A DNA stretch of 10,509 nucleotides from Bacteroides sp. (lineage in GTDB: Bacteria > Bacteroidota > Bacteroidia > Bacteroidales > GCA-2748055), in NCBI GenBank assembly GCA_011048475.1, contig DSDZ01000031.1, positions 1 through 10,509 of the forward strand, given 5' to 3'. Position 1 is the first letter of the stretch. Each line of letters opens with the position of its first letter. The notes under the pieces are model-generated. The model was not told the DNA's origin and searched no databases. It was given only the letters and a program-made list of their open reading frames with translations. Positions 1-6,048 of the stretch are shown piece after piece. The translations under genes were made by a program, and so were the position numbers.

Positions 1-1
1 C

Positions 2-82
2 GGCCATACCGATCCGCAGGAACTGGTGACATTGCTGAAGGAGGAACCGGAGATTGATGTACGGATCCGGCAGCTTCAGTAA
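2..82 (+). CDS. C-terminal end of an unidentified protein (partial)
   Basis: Only one forward frame stays open from the left edge. It starts at base 2 and ends at the TAA at 80-82, giving 26 residues that begin GHTDPQELVTLLKEEP and end IRQLQ. The other two forward frames hit stops early. The piece is charged, looks like an amphipathic helix and has no motif I can assign. The GHTD resembles the OmpA-domain motif, but far too little sequence follows for an OmpA domain, so I do not call it that. The next gene starts 158 bases later, so this may be the end of a separate transcript. Confidence 0.5.
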   Translation, partial: GHTDPQELVTLLKEEPEIDVRIRQLQ

Positions 83-209
83 GCCATCTGACTTACACCC
101 GCTTTCTCCGGGGCGCTTCAATCCCGGCCAGACCGGTACATCTGCAGGAAAAGGATGTCCGGATACCGGACGGTGACCTGTCGAAAACTCTGTGGATAAA
201 TTCATTAAA

Positions 210-227
210 GAAGGGTTCGAATCCTTC
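210..227. promoter_or_regulatory. 18-bp near-perfect palindrome upstream of the PD40/OmpA gene
   Basis: GAAGGGTTCGAATCCTTC is its own reverse complement except for one symmetric base pair (16 of 18 positions match). It ends 13 bases before the ATG at 241 and lies directly upstream of the TATCTTTG box, in what would be the spacer between the -33 and -7 elements. That position suits an operator for a dimeric regulator. No regulator can be named from the sequence. The centre resembles a tRNA T-loop, but no tRNA can be folded here. Confidence 0.3.
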
Positions 228-228
228 A

Positions 229-236
229 TATCTTTG
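229..236 (+). promoter_or_regulatory. Bacteroidota -7 promoter box TATCTTTG, leaderless arrangement
   Basis: TATCTTTG is an exact match to the Bacteroidota sigma-ABfr -7 consensus TAnnTTTG. Four bases (AGAT) separate it from the ATG at 241, so the transcript would start at or within a base or two of the start codon. No TTTG -33 element is visible at the usual distance. The box also lies inside a perfect 7-bp inverted repeat, CATATCT-TTG-AGATATG (227-243), that includes the start codon. The same box-to-ATG spacing recurs before the gene at 8813. Confidence 0.45.
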
Positions 237-240
237 AGAT

Positions 241-2484
241 ATGAGGCGAACCAGATGGCATTTCATGTTCCTGCTCCTGTTCCTGTCCGCAGCGGTCAGC
301 GCACAGTACACCAAGGAATTCAAGCGGATCTTTTTTGATGCGGAGTACCTGTATGAAACCGGGTTTTACGAAGAAGCTTTTAACAGGTACAAGAACCTGC
401 TCACCCTGGATCCCGGTAACAGCAATATCCTGTTCCACTGCGGAGCCTGCTGCCTGAATATCCCCGGCCTGCAGGAGGAGGCCATCCTTTACCTGAAGGA
501 AGCCTCAAACGGGGTGGCCTTCAAATACAAAGCCAATTCCCACAAGGAATCCGGAGCTCCGGTCCTGACTTACTTTTATCTCGGGAGGGCGTACCACCTG
601 AACAACCAGTTTGATGATGCGGTCCTGAATTATGAGAAATACATGGAGGTGGGAGCGGACGAGGATCCCATGCAGCTGGAGTACGCAGGATTGCAGATCG
701 CGGCATCTGAAAGGGCGAGGAAAGTGGTGGGTGATCCGCCCTCCTTTGAATTCTACGACGTGTTTGACCGGTTTGACGAAGAGCTTCCCTCGAGCAACAA
801 TCCGGTCGTTTCGGGCGACGGGAACACCATGATCTTCCTGGTGGATTACCCGTCCGACAGAAAGATCGTGATGTCCGTCAAAAGCGACGGGGTATGGAGC
901 CGTCCGAGGGTGATCAACAGCGAACTGGGAATGGTGGGGGAGACCTATCCCGTGAGCATGTCTTACGACGGAAAGGTACTCTATATCGTTCATCATTATT
1001 ACTCCCATGCGGATATCCTGGTCTCCCGCCTCGAGGGGGGGAGATGGTCGCAGGCAGAAGCACTGGAATCCCCCGTCAACGGGAGGACTTCCGAGACCCA
1101 TGCCAGCATCTCCAGGGATGGCAAAACGCTTTACTTCACCAGCGACCGCAGGGGCGGGCAAGGAAGCTTTGACATTTATGTGTCCCGAATGGACAGGGAC
1201 GGTGAATGGGGAACTCCGGAAAACCTGGGTCCGGTGATCAACACCCCCTACGAGGAGCATACGCCGTTTATTTCCGCAAATGACTCGATCCTGTTTTTCA
1301 GTTCCCAGGGACATGCCTCCATCGGCGGGATCGATGTGTTCTTCTCCGAGAAACAACCGGACGGCTCATGGGGTGAACCGGTCAATGCCGGCTACCCGGT
1401 CAGCACCACGGGAGAGGATATTTTCTTCAATCCGGGATGGAATGAGATGGATGGCTACTATGCCGTCAGAAGGCCCTCCGACCCCACCACCAATGTGATC
1501 AACATGGTGATCGAACTGGAGCCGGTAGAGCAGGTCGCATACGCAGAGAAAGAGGAGTTGGATACGGACCTGCCTGCAGGCGATCCGGTTTCCCGGTCGG
1601 CGGAAACGGTGGTTCAATCCACGGAGGAAGTGCCGGCCGATCTGGTGGAGGCCATTGAGCCGCCCGTCACCGACGAGATCGAAGAGATCATGAACCGGGA
1701 ACAGGGGGAGGCGGATGTGATTGCGGAAGAGACCGCCGGGGCGGTAAGTGAAATGCCGGATCGGGAGATGGCGGAATGGTCCCTCCCGGAGATCGGACCC
1801 TGTACAATCTATACCGGGATTCCTTTCGATTTGAATGACCGCTCCCTCGGTACGGCGGCCCTGGTGGAAATCGAAAAGATCATGGACCTGCTGGATGTTC
1901 ATGCGGATATCGGGATCCTTATCACCGGTCACACCGATCATACGGGGCAAGAAGAATACAACATGTTGCTCTCGCTTCAGCGGGCCGATCGCGTAGCCAG
2001 GATCCTGGTCGATAAAGGAGCCGATCCGGACCGGATCGAGATCCGGGGACTGGGGGAAAGTGCACCGGTGGCCCGCAACAGGAATCCCGACGGGACCGAT
2101 TCCCCGCTGGGCAGGTACCTGAACCGCCAGGTGATCGTCACCCTCACGGGCCTGCCCTCCAGGGAGGCCGGTGTGGCAGAATTCTATGTGCCGACCAGCC
2201 TGCTTCCCGAAGGTGATTATCAGGTACAGGAATTCACCGCTTCGTGCCGGCTGACCATCCAGGTGATGGCCACGCACAGTCCGGTGAAAAAAACGCGTTT
2301 CCGGGGTCTCGAAAGCATACAGGAGTATGTCTGCGCTGACGGTTATTACAGGTATACCCACGGGGAATACGGCAGTTACCAGGCAGCCAGGAAGAAGCTG
2401 GGGGAGCTCCACCGGTCGGGCTATCCCGATGCCTTCATCCAGACCCTCACCTGGTACGGGGATTCCGGCACCGCCTCCCGGTAG
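241..2484 (+). CDS. PD40 propeller / OmpA-domain / SPOR-like envelope protein
   Basis: This 747-residue protein is probably anchored to peptidoglycan from the periplasm or outer membrane. Residues 1-21 are a signal peptide (hydrophobic FLLLFLSAAVSA, cleavage before QYTKEF). About 25-165 is helical and TPR-like (DAEYLYETGFYEEAFNRY; YFYLGRAYHLNNQFDDAV). About 180-410 holds PD40-type propeller blades with recurring DGKTLYFTSDR and DIYVSR strands. About 425-515 is an acidic, low-complexity linker. About 520-637 is an OmpA C-terminal domain: GHTDHTG, with D566 and R581 at the spacing of the diaminopimelate-binding Asp/Arg pair, then GLGES and LNRQV. About 670-742 looks SPOR-like (IQVMATHSPV, GYYRYTHGEYGSY), a fold that binds glycan in other proteins. 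TPR-PD40-OmpA proteins are common in Bacteroidota, some linked to type IX secretion or gliding (PorE-like); a T9SS role here is not shown. The start is fixed by the signal peptide. Confidence 0.9.
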   Translation: MRRTRWHFMFLLLFLSAAVSAQYTKEFKRIFFDAEYLYETGFYEEAFNRYKNLLTLDPGNSNILFHCGACCLNIPGLQEEAILYLKEASNGVAFKYKANSHKESGAPVLTYFYLGRAYHLNNQFDDAVLNYEKYMEVGADEDPMQLEYAGLQIAASERARKVVGDPPSFEFYDVFDRFDEELPSSNNPVVSGDGNTMIFLVDYPSDRKIVMSVKSDGVWSRPRVINSELGMVGETYPVSMSYDGKVLYIVHHYYSHADILVSRLEGGRWSQAEALESPVNGRTSETHASISRDGKTLYFTSDRRGGQGSFDIYVSRMDRDGEWGTPENLGPVINTPYEEHTPFISANDSILFFSSQGHASIGGIDVFFSEKQPDGSWGEPVNAGYPVSTTGEDIFFNPGWNEMDGYYAVRRPSDPTTNVINMVIELEPVEQVAYAEKEELDTDLPAGDPVSRSAETVVQSTEEVPADLVEAIEPPVTDEIEEIMNREQGEADVIAEETAGAVSEMPDREMAEWSLPEIGPCTIYTGIPFDLNDRSLGTAALVEIEKIMDLLDVHADIGILITGHTDHTGQEEYNMLLSLQRADRVARILVDKGADPDRIEIRGLGESAPVARNRNPDGTDSPLGRYLNRQVIVTLTGLPSREAGVAEFYVPTSLLPEGDYQVQEFTASCRLTIQVMATHSPVKKTRFRGLESIQEYVCADGYYRYTHGEYGSYQAARKKLGELHRSGYPDAFIQTLTWYGDSGTASR

Positions 2485-2620
2485 GGAAGTTTCTCCTTTC
2501 CGGTTCCACAGGATGGATGGCACGCAACAATTGCCATTTTCTGCCGTGACGGGAAACCGGCTGATTAAATTTTACCTTACCTTTCTTCTTCCGTATTATT
2601 ATTAAACCGGAAGATCCGTT
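2485..2620 (+). other. Intergenic gap before the first sigma cassette
   Basis: These 136 bases separate the OmpA-family gene from the sigma gene. The second half is AT-rich (TTAAATTTTACC, then TATTATTATTAAA) and unlike the GC-rich coding sequence, as expected of a promoter region. TACCTTTC at 2578-2585 matches the -7 consensus at all but the last base, but no TTTG lies at the right distance upstream. No convincing terminator hairpin is seen; GCAA-CAA-TTGC (2524-2534) followed by ATTTT has only 4 bp. Confidence 0.35.
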
Positions 2621-3166
2621 TTGGAAACGATCCAGGTCATTCAATCATGTATCCGGGGGGATGAAAAGGCATTCAGGCAGCTCATCCGGCAAAACGCAGA
2701 CTTTGCATTCCGCGTTGCATTCAGGATCGTGAATAATGAGGAAGATGCAAAAGACATTGTCCAGGAATCGTTCATAACCGTGTGGGAAAAGATCCGGGAG
2801 ATTGATCCCGGTAAAAAATTCAGCAGCTGGCTCTACCGGATCATCGTGAATAAATGTTACGACATGCTGAGAAGAAGGAAAAGAATGAGATGGGTGCGTC
2901 CCAACGAGCGCAACCGGAGCCTGGCCGCACTGATCAGCGAGAGCAACCCGGAGTCGCTGCTGACCAATGAAGAAACGGGCAGGCTCATCAGGCACATCTC
3001 GTACACCCTGAGCCCGAAGCAGAAAATCGTGTTCGTTCTGGGTGAGCTGGAGGGACTGAGCCATGATGACATCGCGGAGATCACGGGCATGAACAAGACT
3101 TCGGTGAAAAGCAACCTGAACCATGCACGGCGAAAAATCGGCGAACGGATCAAAAACCATATCTGA
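2621..3166 (+). CDS. ECF-type RNA polymerase sigma factor
   Basis: A 181-residue sigma-70 family group 4 factor that would direct RNA polymerase to a specific promoter set. Region 2 covers about residues 20-88: AFRIVNNEEDAKDIVQESF is the region 2.1-2.2 core-binding helix, FSSWLYRIIVNKCYDMLRRR covers 2.3-2.4. Region 4 covers about 125-175: LSPKQKIVFVLGELEGLSHDDIAEITG then NKTSVKSNLNHARRKI, the helix-turn-helix for the -35 element. The length is normal for the class. The start is a TTG: an in-frame TAA lies at 2603-2605, no ATG or GTG lies between, and starting at TTG gives the usual N-terminus (VIQSCIRGDEKAF). The stop is 2 bases before the next ATG, so it is co-transcribed with the putative anti-sigma gene. 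Confidence 0.92.
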   Translation: METIQVIQSCIRGDEKAFRQLIRQNADFAFRVAFRIVNNEEDAKDIVQESFITVWEKIREIDPGKKFSSWLYRIIVNKCYDMLRRRKRMRWVRPNERNRSLAALISESNPESLLTNEETGRLIRHISYTLSPKQKIVFVLGELEGLSHDDIAEITGMNKTSVKSNLNHARRKIGERIKNHI

Positions 3167-3168
3167 CC

Positions 3169-3693
3169 ATGAAAAAGAAAAACCCTTATTCCAGCCTCAT
3201 TGACACTTTGAAACGGCAGGAGCCCGTGCTGCAGGACCGGGAGGGACTGGAAGATCGGATCATGGGCAGGATTAGTCCATCCGGTGGAAGGGGTACACTG
3301 CATGAGAAGGTCGGAAACTATGTGTTTTCCTGGGTCGAATACGGATGGATCAGAAGGACGATGGCTGCTGCTGCGGCGATCCTGACCGGGATATTCATTT
3401 TTCAGCAGGTCACTGTCACCCGAAGGATCAATGACCTTGAAGAACGCCTGATTACCACAGCTAGCGAGATCCATCATGCGGACCCCGGGATGGGGATCAT
3501 GCAGAAAGCCTTCCTGAACCTGGTGGTCAGGGATCAGGTGGCGGGTGACAGCATCACGGTTTCCAGGGCGGATATGGAGGAGTTGCTCAAATCGTACATG
3601 GAACTCCGTGCGGATTACGACATCCTGAAGGAGTACCTGGGACCGGGCACCTTGCCGGAGGAACCGAAAGAACAACCAGAACTTAACCTGTAA
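3169..3693 (+). CDS. Single-pass membrane protein, putative anti-sigma factor
   Basis: A 174-residue protein with a basic, soluble N-terminus (1-62), one transmembrane helix at about 64-80 (TMAAAAAILTGIFIFQQV), then a coiled-coil-prone stretch (RRINDLEERL) and an acidic C-terminal tail. Position (2 bases after the sigma gene) and topology fit an anti-sigma factor that holds the sigma factor at the membrane through its N-terminal part. I see no HxxxCxxC zinc motif and no FecR domain, so it is not a ZAS or FecR type. The function is inferred from context and shape; no family was recognised with certainty. The next gene starts 4 bases after its stop. Confidence 0.72.
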   Translation: MKKKNPYSSLIDTLKRQEPVLQDREGLEDRIMGRISPSGGRGTLHEKVGNYVFSWVEYGWIRRTMAAAAAILTGIFIFQQVTVTRRINDLEERLITTASEIHHADPGMGIMQKAFLNLVVRDQVAGDSITVSRADMEELLKSYMELRADYDILKEYLGPGTLPEEPKEQPELNL

Positions 3694-3697
3694 GGCC

Positions 3698-4792
3698 ATG
3701 AAACAGAAAACCGGAATTACCATCGTCATGGGGATCATGATGCTGCTCTTTTCATGCGGCTATGAAACGCATGTGATCAACATGGTGCATACGGACGGTT
3801 CCGTCACCCGGAGGGTCATCATGAAAGGTGGCGAACCGGAATTTGATCCGGCGGAGTACAGGGTGCCCGTGGACAGTACCTGGCAGATCGGGATCAGTGC
3901 CGATACTTCCGGGGAGGGTGAGTCGGAGTGGATCCTGACCGCGGAAAAACACTTCGCCAGCGTGGAGGAGATCAATGAAGCGTACCGGACGGACAGCGGA
4001 GTCAACCGGGACCTGCACCGGAGTGCCGGATTTTCCAGGCGTTTCAGGTGGTTCACCACCACATTCAGGTTCAGCGAAACGGTCCGTCCCATACTAACTG
4101 TCTCCTGTCCGCTGTCGGAATTCCTGGATGAAGAGGAACGTGCGTTCCTGTACCTGCCTGAAAAGGTGAGGGAGGGTTTGCTGGACGGAAAGGACAGCAT
4201 CATGTACAGGGAGCTGGAAAAGCGAACGGATTCCATCGGGGAGATCTGGATGTGGACCAGCTTCGTGAGGCAATGGACGGAAGTTTTCTATGACAACTTC
4301 AAAGACGCCCCCGGCCTCTCCGTCAGCCGTGAGGAAATGCGTTCAATGGAAGGCCGCCTGCTGGAACAGATCATTGCCGACAGCAGGAATGAGCAGGAGG
4401 ACGGTGGGGAGGATGATGAACTGGCCCGGATTCTCATACCTGTCCTGGGAGAACCGTTCTACCGGGAATTCAGTACTGAAATTGACAGTGCCGGTACCAT
4501 GATGGAAGCAATGATCGAGCCTTTCATATCAACCGCCGGTTACACCATGGAGATCCGGATGCCGGGAAAGGTCATCGCATCCAACGGGTATGCCGAGACC
4601 GGAGCAGGGACAGAAGAGGACAAATACCTGCTGTGGTCAGTTTCCGGCGAGTACTTCCTCGCTGAACCATACGAAATGTGGGTTGAATCGCAGGTCAGCA
4701 ATTACTGGACCTGGATCGTTACCGCCCTGTTCGTGCTTTTTGTGGTCGCGGGACTTGTCGTGCGCCGCAGAAAAAAGACCGATAGGCATTAA
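3698..4792 (+). CDS. Predicted lipoprotein with C-terminal transmembrane helix, third gene of the sigma cassette
   Basis: A 364-residue protein of unrecognised family. The N-terminus is a lipoprotein signal (MGIMMLLFSC; lipobox LFSC with Cys20). The body (about 25-330) is acidic, mixed alpha/beta and rich in aromatics (RRFRWFTTTFRFSETV; WMWTSFVRQWTEVFYDNF). A second membrane segment lies at about 336-354 (WIVTALFVLFVVAGLVV), followed by RRRKK, the positive-inside signature of a stop-transfer helix. The mature protein would thus be exposed in the periplasm and held to the inner membrane at the C-terminus, with a possible lipid at the N-terminus. It lies 4 bases after the anti-sigma candidate and closes the cassette, so a sensor or target role is plausible but unproven. 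Confidence 0.75.
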   Translation: MKQKTGITIVMGIMMLLFSCGYETHVINMVHTDGSVTRRVIMKGGEPEFDPAEYRVPVDSTWQIGISADTSGEGESEWILTAEKHFASVEEINEAYRTDSGVNRDLHRSAGFSRRFRWFTTTFRFSETVRPILTVSCPLSEFLDEEERAFLYLPEKVREGLLDGKDSIMYRELEKRTDSIGEIWMWTSFVRQWTEVFYDNFKDAPGLSVSREEMRSMEGRLLEQIIADSRNEQEDGGEDDELARILIPVLGEPFYREFSTEIDSAGTMMEAMIEPFISTAGYTMEIRMPGKVIASNGYAETGAGTEEDKYLLWSVSGEYFLAEPYEMWVESQVSNYWTWIVTALFVLFVVAGLVVRRRKKTDRH

Positions 4793-4895
4793 AGGCAAAT
4801 ATTCTTTGAAGGCAAATTTTCATTGATCGTTTCCGTTTCTTTTCCTATCATTATGCACTGATTTTTTTTAACGGTGTGTAATCAATCATTCATAC
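4793..4895 (+). other. AT-rich intergenic region with a short direct repeat
   Basis: This 103-base gap separates the sigma cassette from the URO-D/permease operon and presumably carries the operon promoter. AAGGCAAAT occurs twice, at 4792-4800 (overlapping the end of the stop codon) and 4809-4817, with a 17-base period. A T-run follows at about 4862-4869, with no clear hairpin before it. No TAnnTTTG box is present; TTTG at 4805-4808 could be a -33 element but has no matching -7 box. Confidence 0.35.
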
Positions 4896-6032
4896 ATGTA
4901 TTATAAGGAAGACTGGCCGGCAGCAAAAAGCCGGCTGGAAGCGTTCTGGGCGGGTGAGGAAACCGACAGGGCCCTGGTGGGGATCCTGGCACCCAGGAAG
5001 ACTTCAAAAATGAAACGCTTCCCGCATCTGACCCACGGGCCGTGGCTCGGGGGACTGGAGAAATTCAGTGAGAAGGACAGGGAGGGGATCAGGCGGTGGT
5101 GGACCGATCCGGAGCAGAATTACAGCCGGATGAAGCTGTGGTTCGAGAATACCTTTTTCGGGGGTGAAGCGGCCCCTGCCACCTACATCAACTGGGGAGC
5201 CTCGGCAGGCTGCGCCTTCTGGGGTGCAGAGCCCGATTTCAATACGAACACGGTGTGGTTTCCCAGGGTGATCGAAGACTGGTCCGCATGGGAGTGGCAC
5301 TTCGACCCGGACCGCAATGCTTACTGGCAGATGATCCTGGAAATCATGAAGGTTTTCATTGAACGAAACAATGAATCCTATCTCCTGGGGGTCCCCGAGA
5401 TCGGCAATGCCGCAGACAATCTCTCTTTGCTCAGGGGCATCGGGGACCTGGCAACGGATACCCTGCTGTATCCGGAAGCGCTTCATGAAGCCGTGGATGT
5501 GATGTCCGGTGTCTGGGTTGAAACCCATGAGGTGATCCATTCCATGTGTGTTGAACAGAACCAGGGAGGAGGGGTTCTGGCCTGGCTGAACCTGTGGGCC
5601 CCCGGGAAACACGACCAGGTGGCCAATGATTTCTCGACGATGATCTCCACGGAGGTGTTCCGCGAGTTCTTTTTCCCCGAGCTGGTCAAAATGGGCGGCT
5701 GGCTGGATTACACCACCTATCACCTGGACGGACAGCAATGTATCATGATGCATGCGGACGCACTCCTGGAACTGGAGGTGATCGACTGTATCCAGTTCAC
5801 TCCCGGTGCGGGTGCCCCTCCCACGTCATTTGAGGAATATATACCCATTTTCCGGAAGATCCAGCAGGCGGGGAAAAGGCTCTATTTGCTCGCGGAACCG
5901 GAAGAAATTGAATTCCTGCTGGAACACCTCTCTTCGAAGGGATTGTTTCTGAACACCTATGCAAATTCCGAGCAGGAAGCACTCGATCTGATCAGGCTGG
6001 TTGAAAAGCGCTCGGTCGTCAGATCATCATAA
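4896..6032 (+). CDS. Uroporphyrinogen decarboxylase superfamily-like (TIM-barrel) protein
   Basis: A 378-residue cytoplasmic protein with no signal peptide. Its pattern recalls URO-D/corrinoid methyltransferase-superfamily proteins, some annotated as 'trimethylamine corrinoid protein 2'. Motifs seen: the N-terminal AKSRLEAFWAGEETDRALV, FFGGEAAPATYINWGASAGC (87-106), VWFPRVIEDWSAWEW (120-134), the YHLDG turn at 275-279, IQFTPGAGAPP (299-309) and the C-terminal LSSKGLFLNTYANS. The zinc-ligand HxC seen in MtaA/MtbA-type methyltransferases is here H276-L-D278, so thiol activation by zinc is doubtful. True HemE activity is unlikely: the N-terminal Arg-rich substrate motif of HemE is not seen. It heads a four-gene operon with an NCS1 permease, so a catabolic role on the imported compound is the best inference; the substrate is unknown. 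Confidence 0.75.
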   Translation: MYYKEDWPAAKSRLEAFWAGEETDRALVGILAPRKTSKMKRFPHLTHGPWLGGLEKFSEKDREGIRRWWTDPEQNYSRMKLWFENTFFGGEAAPATYINWGASAGCAFWGAEPDFNTNTVWFPRVIEDWSAWEWHFDPDRNAYWQMILEIMKVFIERNNESYLLGVPEIGNAADNLSLLRGIGDLATDTLLYPEALHEAVDVMSGVWVETHEVIHSMCVEQNQGGGVLAWLNLWAPGKHDQVANDFSTMISTEVFREFFFPELVKMGGWLDYTTYHLDGQQCIMMHADALLELEVIDCIQFTPGAGAPPTSFEEYIPIFRKIQQAGKRLYLLAEPEEIEFLLEHLSSKGLFLNTYANSEQEALDLIRLVEKRSVVRSS

Positions 6033-6048
6033 ATAGATCTGAAGCATC

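Noticed and set aside
157..171. GTCCGG-ATA-CCGGAC hairpin as a terminator for the left-edge gene
   Set aside because: The 6-bp stem is perfect but no T-run follows, and it lies 75 bases after the stop codon.
205..235. Possible tRNA 3' half (GGTTCGAATCC resembles a T-loop)
   Set aside because: The T-stem does not pair in register (AAGGG against CCTTC), no upstream strand matches an acceptor stem, and no D-arm or anticodon arm is seen.
505..1356. 283-codon minus-strand open frame
   Set aside because: It is a shadow of the TPR/PD40 region of the forward gene, with a composition typical of a reverse-frame artefact.
1366..2523. 385-codon open frame on the minus strand
   Set aside because: It lies antisense to the OmpA-family gene, which has clear domains. 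The antisense product is rich in His, Arg, Gly and Pro with no domain, as expected from a shadow frame in GC-rich coding DNA.
2578..2585. TACCTTTC as a promoter for the first sigma cassette
   Set aside because: One consensus base is wrong and no -33 TTTG lies at the right distance; near-matches like this are expected by chance.
2857..3738. 293-codon open frame on the minus strand over the sigma and anti-sigma genes
   Set aside because: It is antisense to the ECF sigma factor and its neighbour, shows no recognisable domain, and ignores the boundaries of the forward genes.
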